A stretch of 64,000 nt of DNA from OLB9 sp041392785 (GCA_041392785.1 JAWKLK010000005.1:124001-188000); one strand, 5' to 3'; counted from the stretch's first letter, positions 37,829 to 48,161 are shown. A program made the numbers and translations. The notes: a model not told the origin generated them from the sequence alone.

Positions 37829-40237
37829 CTAAAATGGATAATTAATACCTACTTGGACATTACCTAATCCTTGTGATAAAATGCTATTCAAGGAATACCA
37901 ATTATTCCCTGTGATTGGATCTTTATAAGGACTTCTAATCTTATATCCAAAATCAAATCTAATACTAAATATCTCCACATTCAGCCTTAGTCCATATCCT
38001 ATACCCACACCGAATTGAGACAAAAACTTTGAAGAAATCTCCGCATTTGGTCTGGATGCATCTTTTTTAAGTAAATACACGTTTCCCGCATCAATGAATA
38101 CAGCTCCGTCCAGAATTAAGAATATATTAAATCTATATTCTGCATTGAGCTCAATTTTAATATCTCCTTGGTTTACAAATATTTGTTGTCTTTCCTTAAT
38201 TCTTTCTTGACTATCATAATACCCACCTGGACCAAGTTCTTTGATATTCCATGCTCTCAAACTAACAGGTCCACCAACAGAAAATTGTTTTACAAAAGGT
38301 ACGGCTTCAGTATCTCCAAAGGGTACAGCAATACCGAAAGCCAACCTACCAGCAATTCCTTCCCTTTCTCCTAATGTTTTGTAGAACCTATTATCAATTT
38401 CATATTTAAAATACTTAGAAAATCCAATTCTATCACCATTTGAATTTATGGGTAATTCCCAAATTTCATTATTTCCACTTAAGGAGTTTGCTAATTTATT
38501 TACAGTAAAAATCTCCAACCCCGATTGTTCGAAATTGTGTATTTGAACAAAAGAACTTGTTCCTCCCTTAAACTTAGTATTCAAAACAATGGATAAATCC
38601 CTGAAGAAAAGACCTGTACTTAAGTTGTCTTTAAAAGATAAAAATATCAATGGATTACTATCGAATCTCGTACTGTCTTTTATATCATACAAGTCAAGAT
38701 TCAATCCCAAAGGACGGAATACATATCTATTGCTTCTAGGTGATGTGTAATCGAAACCAAATGAAAGATTGATGGAATTTAATGAATAATAATTTATGAT
38801 ATTGAGATAATTACCTCCCAACGCAACATTAGTTGTGGCATTTTCCTTGAAGTCATTGTAGAATTTATCCTTGATAAAACCTATCCGATTCGCTAGATAT
38901 CCTAGTTTTAGAAAATCCTGAAATGATGGGATAATAAGATTATTTTGGATGGACAAATTCTGAGTTCTTCTTTGAAATGTAAAGCCGTCAGTTCTGCCTA
39001 CTTCAGTACCCAACTCAGCTCTTAAACTGTATCTCTCTGAGCCTCCAAAAAGATTTCTATTGATCAATGTGGTTGATGCAGAAATTCCAAATAATCGAGA
39101 TGTATTAAATGTGGAAAAATATCCCTCCAAAGCCCCATCCAAAATCCACCTTTTGGGATGTGGCGTCAATAAAATATCAAAATGCACCACCGTATCTAGC
39201 AATAAGTCATATCTAGGATTGATCGTCACAAATCTATATGCTTCAAAACTATTCAATTTTTTATATGTCTTCTGTCTATCATCTCGTCTGAGAATCTGTC
39301 CTTTTGTCAAGAATACTGCATCCTTGAGAAGTTTCTTTCTGACTATATGATCCGTAGATTGTCGATAAAAAATGATATCTTCTAGAGAATCTCTTATCTT
39401 CAAATCATCTTTACTATTGATATAGTCTTCATATACAGTGATGTTTCCGACAGAAAATTTCTTATGTTTTGGACTATTAGCAGATATTGTAAAATTAAAA
39501 GTCAAATCTACTGTTCTCGTTGTTTGACTGCTATCACCTATCACTTCAATACCAGTTGAAGAAATATTTGCAAATCCTTGATTCTGAATCATCAAAGCGA
39601 GTCGCGATTTTTCTAGCTCTATTTTTGATGTCTCAATGTAATCACCTTTTTTCACAAAAGCTTCATCCACTTTATTATGGATAAAAGGGACCAATAAAGT
39701 ATCTTGTGATGCATATGTGATTTTATTGATTCTATATCTTGGGCCAGTATCTACAACATACTTTACTTTACTGATTTTTTCAGTCCAAACATCGTGTTTA
39801 TTTGTAGTTTCAAGTCCTTTTTGTGTCTCTTTTTCTTCATGTTCGAAATCTACCCTTGCATGATAATAACCCATATTATACTTCAAGAAATTTTCCATAT
39901 TCTTTACAGAAATGTTGGTAATGGAATCATTATAGATAGCTGGCTGTTCTCCTATGTTACGCAACCATTTATTGATGGTAGCTGTATCCTGTTTAGATGA
40001 ATTTACGAGAAATAAATATTCCTTTGGTACAAAAAAGAAAAAATTTGTGTTGGGCTTTTGGTGAATTAAGGTCAATAAAACCGATTCCAATTGTGGTCTA
40101 TCTTGGATATTTTTTGGATTTTTAAAGACAATTTTGGTATCTGTAAGGAGACTTTGGCCCTCAGGTAAAAAACGAGTAGTTTCGCATCCTGTCAAAGCAA
40201 ATATAATAAATATTCCGATGAAAAACTTAGGTAACAA
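37829..40237 (-). CDS. tamL: TamL-type outer-membrane assembly lipoprotein (BamA/TamA family)
   Basis: 802-residue protein with lipobox LTGC (Cys 18), a POTRA-like periplasmic region (about 150-320) and a C-terminal Omp85/bacterial surface antigen barrel ending INYPF. The lipid anchor on a TamA-like protein is characteristic of Bacteroidota TamL, which helps insert proteins or lipids into the outer membrane, normally with TamB. TamB is not adjacent. The start is a TTG (40235-40237); no ATG in frame precedes the signal and a stop lies three codons upstream. Confidence 0.87.
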   Translation of the reverse strand: MLPKFFIGIFIIFALTGCETTRFLPEGQSLLTDTKIVFKNPKNIQDRPQLESVLLTLIHQKPNTNFFFFVPKEYLFLVNSSKQDTATINKWLRNIGEQPAIYNDSITNISVKNMENFLKYNMGYYHARVDFEHEEKETQKGLETTNKHDVWTEKISKVKYVVDTGPRYRINKITYASQDTLLVPFIHNKVDEAFVKKGDYIETSKIELEKSRLALMIQNQGFANISSTGIEVIGDSSQTTRTVDLTFNFTISANSPKHKKFSVGNITVYEDYINSKDDLKIRDSLEDIIFYRQSTDHIVRKKLLKDAVFLTKGQILRRDDRQKTYKKLNSFEAYRFVTINPRYDLLLDTVVHFDILLTPHPKRWILDGALEGYFSTFNTSRLFGISASTTLINRNLFGGSERYSLRAELGTEVGRTDGFTFQRRTQNLSIQNNLIIPSFQDFLKLGYLANRIGFIKDKFYNDFKENATTNVALGGNYLNIINYYSLNSINLSFGFDYTSPRSNRYVFRPLGLNLDLYDIKDSTRFDSNPLIFLSFKDNLSTGLFFRDLSIVLNTKFKGGTSSFVQIHNFEQSGLEIFTVNKLANSLSGNNEIWELPINSNGDRIGFSKYFKYEIDNRFYKTLGEREGIAGRLAFGIAVPFGDTEAVPFVKQFSVGGPVSLRAWNIKELGPGGYYDSQERIKERQQIFVNQGDIKIELNAEYRFNIFLILDGAVFIDAGNVYLLKKDASRPNAEISSKFLSQFGVGIGYGLRLNVEIFSIRFDFGYKIRSPYKDPITGNNWYSLNSILSQGLGNVQVGINYPF

Positions 40238-40420
40238 TATGCATTAATTTGATTGCCAAGTGCATTTGACTAGTTCCAAATAAGTCAAAAACCATGCAAA
40301 ATTAATCATTTAAGTGATTCTACTCCTTTGAACGAGACATTTAATAGCATTATTTTATGTTTCACATGGAATGAAATCAAATGGAACGTTAACTTTGGGC
40401 ATATTTAATTTTAGGAATAT

Positions 40421-41149
40421 ATGCAAGGTTTAGGTATAAAGGATATTAAAAGGCTCCATATGGCAAAAGATAGAAAAGAGTTGAAACTCTTCATCGCCGA
40501 GGGAGAGAAAGCTTGTATGACAATGTTGAGAAAGTCAAGTTTTGATCCCGTTTTAATATGCATCACGCATCAGTTCAAGTATCCAAGTGCCTTAGAAAAC
40601 CTTCCTCTCTCAATTATAAGTGCAAAAGATATGTCTAGAATATCACAGTTGAAGACTCCTTCAGATATCCTGGTTGTCTTCAGAATGCCGTCCAATCGTA
40701 TCGAATCATTGCAAGGTAACGGAAGAATCATTTACCTTGACAATGTCCAAGATCCAGGCAATGTCGGTACCATAATTCGGATTGCAGATTGGTTCGGGAT
40801 TCCTACAATAGTCAGATCATCAGATAGCGCAGATTTTTTTAATCCCAAAGTTGTGCAAGCGACGATGGGAAGTCTTGCTAATGTATCACTGTATGATGGA
40901 GAACTTCAATCCATATCGTATGGTAGAATAGTGTATGGTGCTTTCATGGATGGAATACAATTAAGATCAGTTGAGTGGAACGAAAACAGTGTTTTAGTCT
41001 TAGGAAGTGAGGGAAGGGGAATTTCACCTGCTAATTACCCGCTGATTCAAAACAAGATTGCCATTCCAGGCGTATCATCCAGATTGGCAGATTCATTAAA
41101 TGTTTCAGTTGCGGCAGGCATCATTTGTGCAGAATGGTCAGGTGCATAA
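40421..41149 (+). CDS. TrmH/SpoU family RNA 2'-O-methyltransferase
   Basis: 242-residue SPOUT-fold methyltransferase that uses S-adenosylmethionine to methylate a ribose in tRNA or rRNA. The N-terminal substrate-binding domain contains FIAEGEKACMTML, and the catalytic trefoil knot shows LDNVQDPGNVGTIIRIADWF (motif 1 with the Asn/Arg pair), LGSEGRGIS (motif 2) and SLNVSVAAGI (motif 3). Target RNA is unknown. It is divergent from tamL, an arrangement frequent in Bacteroidota. TAACTTTG at 40390-40397 fits the -7 box. Confidence 0.9.
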   Translation: MQGLGIKDIKRLHMAKDRKELKLFIAEGEKACMTMLRKSSFDPVLICITHQFKYPSALENLPLSIISAKDMSRISQLKTPSDILVVFRMPSNRIESLQGNGRIIYLDNVQDPGNVGTIIRIADWFGIPTIVRSSDSADFFNPKVVQATMGSLANVSLYDGELQSISYGRIVYGAFMDGIQLRSVEWNENSVLVLGSEGRGISPANYPLIQNKIAIPGVSSRLADSLNVSVAAGIICAEWSGA

Positions 41150-41152
41150 TGG

Positions 41153-41204
41153 AGTGAGTAATATCGCTAATTCCATAAAAGCGATTGATATTGTACCACT
41201 CACT
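41153..41204. terminator. bidirectional hairpin between the methyltransferase and kdsD genes
   Basis: AGTGAGT (41153-41159) pairs with ACTCACT (41198-41204) and, after a bulge, AATATC with GATATT and CGCT with AGCG close an 11-nt loop. It sits between two convergent genes. Confidence 0.6.
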
Positions 41205-41305
41205 TTAAAATCCTAAGGCTGTATTCTTTGACATAAGTATGGAATTATAATGATTACAGTAATATTATTGTTCTCCAAATAACCAAGGAATATCAAATTG
41301 TCTAC

Positions 41306-42274
41306 TTACACAATCCCTTCACGTAACAAATCATGCAAATGGATCAAACCCTCATAGGATTGGTGTTCATCTAATACTATGAGTTGTGTGATACTGTATT
41401 GTCTCATCGTACGCAATGCTTCGTATGCAAGGGCACTTTTTTGGATACTTTTTGGATCTGATGTCATGATTTGGTCTGCTTTGAGCGTGTGATAATCGAG
41501 GTCTTTCCCCAACATTCTACGCAAGTCACCATCTGTGATTATACCTACCATGATTTCATTTTTGTTTAAGACAGCCACTGCTCCTAGTCTGCCAGTAGAG
41601 ATTTCAATGATCACTTGATCTATTGAATCGCCAATATACACTTTGGGTTTACTATGGTGAGTAATGACATCATTTACTCTAAGGTACAATTTTTTTCCAA
41701 GGCTACCTCCAGGATGGAACTTGGCAAATTGGTTTGCATCGAAGCCTCGAAGATTTTGTAAAGCTATAGCAAGTGCATCCCCAACAGCCATTTGTAATGT
41801 AGTACTAGTGGTAGGAGCCAAATTATTTGGATCTGCTTCAGACTGCATAGGCAATATCAGTGTATGATCTGATGCTTTCGCCAGAAATGATTCCTTTTCA
41901 GATGTCATACCAATGATTGAATTACCAAAATCTTTAATTAGTTGAACCAAAAGCTTTATCTCAGGGGTATTTCCACTTTTTGAAATGCACAAAATGATAT
42001 CATCCTTGGTAATCATACCTAGGTCACCATGGATTGCATCGGCTGCATGTAAGAAAACAGCATTTGTCCCAGTGGAATTTAAAGTTGCAACAATTTTTGA
42101 TCCAACTATTGCGCTTTTTCCAATACCAGTGACAACAATTCTTCCTTTGGTAGAAAATATTGCTTTCACCACAATTGAAAATTCTAATCCAATATGATCA
42201 GCCAATTCCAACAAAGCTTTACCTTCATTTTCTATGACATTTCTAATATCTACCAAAATTTTATGATTATCCAC
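41306..42274 (-). CDS. kdsD: arabinose-5-phosphate isomerase, KpsF/GutQ family
   Basis: 322-residue enzyme converting ribulose-5-phosphate to arabinose-5-phosphate, the first step to Kdo for lipopolysaccharide. An SIS domain (about 30-165; VVTGIGKSAIVGSKIVATL and LCISKSGNTPEI) is followed by two CBS domains (about 200-320). The start is a GTG at 42272-42274. Cytoplasmic and monocistronic. Confidence 0.92.
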   Translation of the reverse strand: MDNHKILVDIRNVIENEGKALLELADHIGLEFSIVVKAIFSTKGRIVVTGIGKSAIVGSKIVATLNSTGTNAVFLHAADAIHGDLGMITKDDIILCISKSGNTPEIKLLVQLIKDFGNSIIGMTSEKESFLAKASDHTLILPMQSEADPNNLAPTTSTTLQMAVGDALAIALQNLRGFDANQFAKFHPGGSLGKKLYLRVNDVITHHSKPKVYIGDSIDQVIIEISTGRLGAVAVLNKNEIMVGIITDGDLRRMLGKDLDYHTLKADQIMTSDPKSIQKSALAYEALRTMRQYSITQLIVLDEHQSYEGLIHLHDLLREGIV

Positions 42275-42503
42275 TTTAACTTAATTTATTACAATATTAT
42301 CTACGGGGCCAAAATTACACAAAGTTTAACCTCCTTTTGAAATGATAGGGATGAAAGATAAAAAAATAATTTATAAAATAAATTCAGGCACATTTATAAA
42401 ATTTAATACACTATATTTGTATTTTTGTCGATAGGACTTCAGCAAAAGTCCAATTCACCCTAATTCCAATTGTAAATATAGTTATTGTAAACTAAAATAT
42501 ATC

Positions 42504-44705
42504 ATGACATTTACTGACCAAGACATACGAACATCCTTAAAAAAATACTTTGGTTTTGAGTCTTTCAAGGGCGATCAAAGTCAAATAGTTCGAAGCGTAT
42601 TGGAAGGGAGAAATACTTTCGTAATCATGCCCACTGGAGGAGGCAAATCTCTATGCTATCAACTCCCAGCTATGATGATGCCAGGAACTGCTATTATTAT
42701 TTCTCCTTTAATAGCTTTGATGAAAAACCAAGTGGACTCCATAAGAGGTTATTCTCAAGAAGATCATATCGCAAGTTTTCTGAATTCATCACTCAATAAA
42801 AGGCAGATGAATGAAGTAAAAAATGAAATTGAAAGCGGCAATACCAAAATGTTATTCATAGCTCCGGAAACATTGACAAAGGATGAAAATATAGAATTTT
42901 TCCAACGCAATGACATTTCATTTGTAGCGGTTGATGAAGCGCACTGTATCTCTGAATGGGGACACGATTTTAGACCCGAATATAGGCGTATACGCACTAT
43001 GATTTCATCTATCAGCGAAAATATCCCTATCATCGCATTGACTGCCACAGCGACTCCCAAGGTTCAGACGGATATTCTAAAGTCGCTAGAGATGCACGAA
43101 CCAAACGTTTTCGTCTCATCCTTCAATCGAGACAATCTTTTCTATGAAATAAGACCAAAAATCAATAAAGATAAGACTGTCAAAAGCATCATTCAATTTA
43201 TAAAATCTTCAAAAGGCAAATCTGGAATCATATATGTTCAATCTCGGAAGTCTACTGAAGAAATAGCCCAAATTTTGAATGTAAATGGTATCAAGGCCGC
43301 CGCTTACCACGCAGGACTAGATGCCAAGACACGTACACAAGTCCAAGATGACTTCCTCATGGAAGAGGTAGAAGTGATCGTGGCGACCATAGCCTTTGGA
43401 ATGGGAATTGACAAGCCAGATGTTAGATTTGTAATACATTATGACATTCCCAAAAGTATTGAAAATTATTATCAGGAGACTGGTCGTGGTGGTAGAGATG
43501 GATTGAAGGGCAATTGTCTTGCATTTTATTCTTACAAAGATATTTTGAAATTAGAAAAATTTCTAAGAGACAAACCCGTGGCAGAGAGGGAGCTTAGTGC
43601 TCAACTAATGGAGGAAGTCATAGCTTATGCTGAAACCAGCACTTGTAGAAGGAAGTTTTTACTCCATTATTTTGGGGAAGGATTTGATGTGGACAATTGC
43701 GGTAAGATGTGCGACAATTGTAAGTATCCAAAACAAAAAGAAGAGGTTCAAAATGAAATGAAGCTCGCCCTCCAAGTGGTCAAACAACTCAACCAAAACT
43801 ATACCGTAAAAATTCTGGTTGAATTCATCACCGGAAAAGCATCAAAAGAAATCAAGGATTTCAAATTTGATAAAATGCCTTTATTTGGTGCTGGTGCAAC
43901 CAAGGATGAACTTTTCTGGCATACTATATTTAGGCAGGCTATTTTGCACAATTATCTCTTCAAAGAAATAGAGCAGTACGGCATACTGAAGATCACCGAG
44001 TCAGGAGAAAAGTTTATCAAACATCCTGAATCTATACTCATTCCTCTCAATAGAGATTTTTCTGCACCGGATGATGGTGAGATCGATATGGGTACCGCCC
44101 AAGGAGCAGCACTGGACAATACATTGATGAATCTACTCTTGGATCTCCGTAAATCAGAAGCCAAAAAACTCAAAGTTCAACCTTGGGTCATATTTTCGGA
44201 ACCGTCTCTCCAAGATATGTCAACTTATTATCCCATTTCTATGGATGACATGCTCCAAATAGCTGGTGTCAGTCAAGGAAAGGCTCAAAAGTTTGCCAAG
44301 CCCTTTATTGAATTAATAAAAAAATATGTAGAAGAAAATGAGATAGAAAGGCCCGCAGAAGTTGTTGTAAAGCAAGTCGCCAATAAATCGAAATATAAGG
44401 TCAACATTATTCAATTCATAGACCGTAAAATGATGCTGGAAGATATAGCTCGCAATGTAGAAATGACATATGATGAGCTGCTATACGAACTCAATAATAT
44501 CGTAGACGCCGGCACTAAACTCAATATCAATTATTATATCAAGGATAGGGTTGATGAAGATGTCATAGATGAAGTCTTTGATTATTTTAAAGATTCAAAT
44601 ACAGATGCTATTGACACCGCAATTAGAAATTTACAAGAAGATGAAATCTCTGAAATAGATGTATTGCTTTCTAGGATAAAATTTGTATCTGAAGTAGCCA
44701 ATTAA
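42504..44705 (+). CDS. recQ: ATP-dependent DNA helicase RecQ
   Basis: 733-residue 3'-5' helicase of DNA repair and recombination. The SF2 motifs are clear: MPTGGGKSLCYQLPA (Walker A, about 42-56), VDEAHCISEWGHDFRP (motif II and the RecQ aromatic loop) and YQETGRGGRDG (motif VI). The zinc-binding Cys set (TCRRKF...CGKMCDNC) and winged-helix region follow, then an HRDC domain (about 535-615) and a C-terminal extension of about 100 residues with helix-turn-helix character, as is usual in Bacteroidota RecQ. aroQ begins 10 nt downstream. Confidence 0.95.
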   Translation: MTFTDQDIRTSLKKYFGFESFKGDQSQIVRSVLEGRNTFVIMPTGGGKSLCYQLPAMMMPGTAIIISPLIALMKNQVDSIRGYSQEDHIASFLNSSLNKRQMNEVKNEIESGNTKMLFIAPETLTKDENIEFFQRNDISFVAVDEAHCISEWGHDFRPEYRRIRTMISSISENIPIIALTATATPKVQTDILKSLEMHEPNVFVSSFNRDNLFYEIRPKINKDKTVKSIIQFIKSSKGKSGIIYVQSRKSTEEIAQILNVNGIKAAAYHAGLDAKTRTQVQDDFLMEEVEVIVATIAFGMGIDKPDVRFVIHYDIPKSIENYYQETGRGGRDGLKGNCLAFYSYKDILKLEKFLRDKPVAERELSAQLMEEVIAYAETSTCRRKFLLHYFGEGFDVDNCGKMCDNCKYPKQKEEVQNEMKLALQVVKQLNQNYTVKILVEFITGKASKEIKDFKFDKMPLFGAGATKDELFWHTIFRQAILHNYLFKEIEQYGILKITESGEKFIKHPESILIPLNRDFSAPDDGEIDMGTAQGAALDNTLMNLLLDLRKSEAKKLKVQPWVIFSEPSLQDMSTYYPISMDDMLQIAGVSQGKAQKFAKPFIELIKKYVEENEIERPAEVVVKQVANKSKYKVNIIQFIDRKMMLEDIARNVEMTYDELLYELNNIVDAGTKLNINYYIKDRVDEDVIDEVFDYFKDSNTDAIDTAIRNLQEDEISEIDVLLSRIKFVSEVAN

Positions 44706-44715
44706 TGATATACCT

Positions 44716-45156
44716 ATGGTCCAAATCATCATAATAAATGGTCCAAATCTGAACTTATTAGGAGTTCGTCAACCAGAAATCTACGGTACAACATCTTTTG
44801 AATCTTATTTTGCACAATTAGAAGAGATATTTCCGGATTTTAATCTTCATCATTATCAATCCAATCATGAGGGAGATATCATAGATAAATTACAACAAGT
44901 AGGTTTCAGTTATGATGGCATCATTTTGAATGCAGGTGGTTTTACTCATACATCTATAGCCATAGCTGATACTTTACTTGCTATCACTACGCCAGTAGTA
45001 GAGGTACATCTGACAAATATTTATGAGAGAGAATCTTTCAGAAAAACCAATTATATTAAAGATACTGCGATACAAAGCATTATCGGCAAGGGATTGGAAG
45101 GATATAAAGAAGCCATCGATTTCCTAGCTAAAACCCTAAAAGAAAATAAAAAGTAA
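44716..45156 (+). CDS. aroQ: 3-dehydroquinate dehydratase type II
   Basis: 146-residue enzyme of the shikimate pathway that dehydrates 3-dehydroquinate. Family motifs are intact: NGPNLNLLGVRQPEIYG at the N-terminus (with the catalytic Tyr region), QSNHEGDIID, ILNAGGFTHTSIAI and EVHLTNIYERESFR. It directly follows recQ with 10 nt between them, so they share a transcript. Confidence 0.95.
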   Translation: MVQIIIINGPNLNLLGVRQPEIYGTTSFESYFAQLEEIFPDFNLHHYQSNHEGDIIDKLQQVGFSYDGIILNAGGFTHTSIAIADTLLAITTPVVEVHLTNIYERESFRKTNYIKDTAIQSIIGKGLEGYKEAIDFLAKTLKENKK

Positions 45157-45216
45157 TAAGCCCATGACCACAAAATCAATCAACAATTTTTTCATAAACA
45201 ATTTAATCTTTTTAAC

Positions 45217-45714
45217 ATGGATTTCAATTTTTTAGTAGTTTTAGCGGCAGGGATATTCCCTCTTATTTTAGGATCTGTATGGTACAATCCAAAAACTTTT
45301 GGTAATGTCTGGATGCGCGAAGCTGGCATAACTGAGGACAAAATGAAAGGAGCCAATATGATGATGATTTTTGGTTTAACTTTAGTTTTGGGGATGATGT
45401 TGGCATTAGGCCTTTATGTAGCAGTAATACACCAATCTCACATTTACTCAGTACTTATGAACAGCGGTTTGGACAATCCAGAAAGTGATGCATCTAAGCT
45501 CGTTCAAGACTTCATGGCGAAGTATGGTACTGAATTCCGTACTTTTAAACATGGTGCTTTTCACGGTTTTTTGACATCTTTATTTGTGATTTTACCTGCT
45601 ATGGCCGTCAATGCCCTTTTTGAAAGAAAGTCTTGGACTTACATTTTCCTAAATTGGGGTTTTTGGGCAGTGAGTGCCACAATTATGGGAGGTATAATTA
45701 GTGCCTGGGCATAA
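45217..45714 (+). CDS. DUF1761 membrane protein
   Basis: 165-residue protein with four hydrophobic segments and the DUF1761 pattern near the N-terminus (GSVWYNPKTFGNVWMREAGI) plus a HGAFHGFLTSLF motif before the third helix. The family has no known function. It lies 60 nt after aroQ on the same strand, possibly in the same operon. Confidence 0.82.
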   Translation: MDFNFLVVLAAGIFPLILGSVWYNPKTFGNVWMREAGITEDKMKGANMMMIFGLTLVLGMMLALGLYVAVIHQSHIYSVLMNSGLDNPESDASKLVQDFMAKYGTEFRTFKHGAFHGFLTSLFVILPAMAVNALFERKSWTYIFLNWGFWAVSATIMGGIISAWA

Positions 45715-45744
45715 TAGAATTGAATATGTAACAACAGATTTATA

Positions 45745-46956
45745 GTGAATCTTGATTACGACGTTATAGCCATCGGCGGAGGTGCCGTTGGCTTTTTTTC
45801 TGCCATCAATCTGGCTATTGCTAGGCCGGATCTTAAAATTGCCATTTTCGAACAATCACATGAAGTCCTGTCAAAAGTCAGAATTTCAGGAGGTGGTAGA
45901 TGTAATGTCACCCATGATTGTGCAGATCCTAAGGCACTAATTAAATACTATCCACGTGGAAGTAAAGAACTGTTAGGGCCATTTCATAAATTTGGACCTG
46001 ATGATACGAGATCTTGGTTTGAAAACTACAATGTAGAAACTAAAGTAGAATCAGACGGAAGAGTTTTTCCAGTGTCAGACTCATCTGAGACCATCATTCA
46101 GTGTTTTATACAATTAGCACAACAAACAGGAATTGATATCCTTACTTCCCAAAAAGTAATCGATATTTCATTTGAAACACCTTTTACAATCCATACTAAA
46201 TCAAAACAATATACTTGTAAATTTCTGATTCTAGGCACGGGGAGTACACCATCTATTTGGAAACTATTAGCTACAAAAGGATATAGGATCGTTGATCCAG
46301 TGCCATCGCTATTCACCTTCAACCTTCCGGATCATCCCATCCGTGAGCTCATGGGTCTAAGCGTGTCGAATGCCAAGGTATCGATTCAAGATACAAAAAT
46401 TCAGACTGAAGGTGCTGTACTCATAACCCATTGGGGGTTGAGCGGCCCAGCAATATTAAAGGCTTCTGCTTGGGGTGCAGTGGAATTGGCTGAATTACAA
46501 TATGACTTTCACTTTACAATAGATTGGATTCCTGAGATTACAGTGGATGAGATTGCTGCCCTACGCATGCGCATCCCTAAAAAATCAGTTGCAACATCTA
46601 CCCCATTTGAAGTAGTGCCAATAAGATTATGGAGATTTCTAATGGAAAGCTTGGCTATAGATCCACAAAAAAACTGGGCATCATTGACAAAATCGGAGAT
46701 GGAATCTATACAAACCGCACTAAAAAAATTTGTTTTTCATGCACAAGGCAAATCAACATTCAAAGCAGAATTTGTGACAGCAGGTGGTGTGGATTTAAGT
46801 CAAATACAATTCAAATCATTTGAAAGCAAATTGCATCAAAATGTATTTATGGCAGGTGAAATTCTGAATATCGATGCGGTGACTGGCGGTTTTAATTTTC
46901 AAGCTGCATGGACAGGTGGTTACCTTATAGCATCAAGCATTGCAGATAGATGGTGA
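45745..46956 (+). CDS. HI0933-family NAD(P)/FAD-dependent oxidoreductase
   Basis: 403-residue flavoprotein. The N-terminal FAD-binding Rossmann motif is VIAIGGGAVGFFSAINLA, followed by the family signature KVRISGGGRCNVTH, and the C-terminus shows VTAGGVDLSQI and AGEILNIDAVTGGFNFQAAW. The HI0933/BaiN/YhiN family includes reductases of poorly known substrates. The start is a GTG at 45745, 30 nt after the DUF1761 gene. Confidence 0.9.
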   Translation: MNLDYDVIAIGGGAVGFFSAINLAIARPDLKIAIFEQSHEVLSKVRISGGGRCNVTHDCADPKALIKYYPRGSKELLGPFHKFGPDDTRSWFENYNVETKVESDGRVFPVSDSSETIIQCFIQLAQQTGIDILTSQKVIDISFETPFTIHTKSKQYTCKFLILGTGSTPSIWKLLATKGYRIVDPVPSLFTFNLPDHPIRELMGLSVSNAKVSIQDTKIQTEGAVLITHWGLSGPAILKASAWGAVELAELQYDFHFTIDWIPEITVDEIAALRMRIPKKSVATSTPFEVVPIRLWRFLMESLAIDPQKNWASLTKSEMESIQTALKKFVFHAQGKSTFKAEFVTAGGVDLSQIQFKSFESKLHQNVFMAGEILNIDAVTGGFNFQAAWTGGYLIASSIADRW

Positions 46957-47022
46957 TCTGTCAACAAAATCGCTAGATTTGATCAGTTGTCGATTATAAA
47001 GTTTAAAAAATTTTGTGAAAAA

Positions 47023-47053
47023 TTTTGAAAAAAATAAATAAGTCATATTATTG
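47023..47053 (+). promoter_or_regulatory. promoter-like boxes of leader copy 1
   Basis: TTTTG (47023-47027), 18 nt, then TATTATTG (47046-47053), one mismatch from TAnnTTTG. The same pair occurs at the same place in the other two leaders with 18 and 20 nt spacing, which makes a true promoter likely. Confidence 0.6.
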
Positions 47054-47395
47054 TGACAGTATTTGATTTTAGCCTTAAAAAAAACGAGAAAGAAAGCTTA
47101 AACCATTCCTAATGGTTTGAGAAAGAGATATCAAGTTCCGACTTTGATGTAGAGATGTTATGTAGTATTGCATGTTATCTTAAATGTAAGATATATGTGA
47201 CTTAAATAATAATGGCCTGCCTCCCTTGCAGGGGCTGCAGACCCTTAGTATCGTCGAGGATACCTAGCAAAGGTAAAGGTTATATTTTAAATTGAGTCAC
47301 ACTTTTTAGTAGTTTTCTGTAGGATTGCCGTAGGGTTACGGATTCTTGCGCCCACGAAAGTGGTGATTTTATTTAATTTTAATAATTTTTTTATT
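47054..47395 (+). ncRNA. candidate structured leader RNA, copy 1
   Basis: About 340 nt between promoter-like boxes and the start of the cysteine-rich lipoprotein gene. Hairpins: AAACCATT/AATGGTTT (47100-47118), ATCAAGT/ACTTTGAT with a bulge (47130-47148), TATCTTA/TAAGATA (47176-47193), GGCCTG/CAGACC with an inner CCC/GGG (47214-47243), GTATC/GATAC (47248-47263), CCGTA/TACGG (47328-47341) and CCAC-GAAA-GTGG (47352-47363). GTGACT (47197-47202) can pair with AGTCAC (47295-47300), enclosing the central two hairpins. I do not recognise a known RNA family. Copies 2 and 3 are nearly identical. Confidence 0.7.
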
Positions 47396-48148
47396 ATGTT
47401 TAAGTATAATGTTTTTTTGGGACTATTCATATTTACTCTCACTAGTATAGCAATTTATTCATGTAATAAAGAAAACCAAAAACCAGAGATTACATCTGGC
47501 GAATCAGTGAGTACCAATACTGAAATGAGAGCATCTTTTTGTGAAAATGCACTTGGGAATTGCACAGGGCCATATAGCGAAAAAACTGTTCAAATTACAG
47601 GAATTGATTCCTATCCCAATTGTACATTTTATCTTACGTATAAATTCAGATCTTGCGATAATGGACTTGATATTATTTATATTGATTTTGCATATCATAT
47701 AAGTGATCCAGGATGCTCTACTTTTGATACTGATACAAATGGTCCTAATGCACAAGCCATTTTTGACCAAGTAACTAGTGAATTATTGGCCTATGCTATT
47801 GAATTAGAAGGATTTGACAAAGCTAGAGAATGTGGACAAAGCGGTGGACCTATGAACATAAGTCTATTCCAATCGAGTTGTGCAAAAAGATGTCTTGTAG
47901 AAATCTATAAATCAGAGTTCGGCAAGGGGAGAAAAGTGGTGAGTGTACCATGTTCTAACTCGGGGTGCTGCAAAATGACATGGTCTGTATGTATTGACCC
48001 AATATCTGGAGAATTGGAGACTACCATATTGGAAAAACCTTCAGGGATAGGCAATTGTACAGGACCAAATACGATACCTTGTCCAAGACACACCATTGCA
48101 GAAGGAGTTTGCAGACCTGCATGTTTGCATATAGGTACTGGCGGTTAA
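47396..48148 (+). CDS. cysteine-rich lipoprotein (paralogue of 55183-55920)
   Basis: 250-residue lipoprotein with lipobox IYSC (Cys 23) and 16 further cysteines in the mature chain, likely forming disulfides outside the cytoplasm. No family is recognised. Its paralogue at 55183 shares the pattern YPxCxFY, a C-x3-C pair (CAKRC here), a GCCK doublet and a final C...CR-x5-AE-x2-C block, but the chains are otherwise diverged. I start at the ATG at 47396, which gives a clean signal peptide and puts the structured leader fully upstream; the frame stays open to an ATG at 47360 inside the leader. Confidence 0.72.
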   Translation: MFKYNVFLGLFIFTLTSIAIYSCNKENQKPEITSGESVSTNTEMRASFCENALGNCTGPYSEKTVQITGIDSYPNCTFYLTYKFRSCDNGLDIIYIDFAYHISDPGCSTFDTDTNGPNAQAIFDQVTSELLAYAIELEGFDKARECGQSGGPMNISLFQSSCAKRCLVEIYKSEFGKGRKVVSVPCSNSGCCKMTWSVCIDPISGELETTILEKPSGIGNCTGPNTIPCPRHTIAEGVCRPACLHIGTGG

Positions 48149-48161
48149 GCATTTTTAAAAA

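Noticed and set aside
47171..47243. tRNA-like or tmRNA-like fold in the leader
   Set aside because: No acceptor stem, T-loop or anticodon arm pattern fits; the hairpins have other lengths and order.
47360..47395. Upstream ATG at 47360 as the start of the first cysteine-rich lipoprotein
   Set aside because: It would place 12 extra residues before the signal peptide and use part of the GAAA-loop hairpin as coding sequence; the paralogue at 55183 starts at the position equivalent to 47396.
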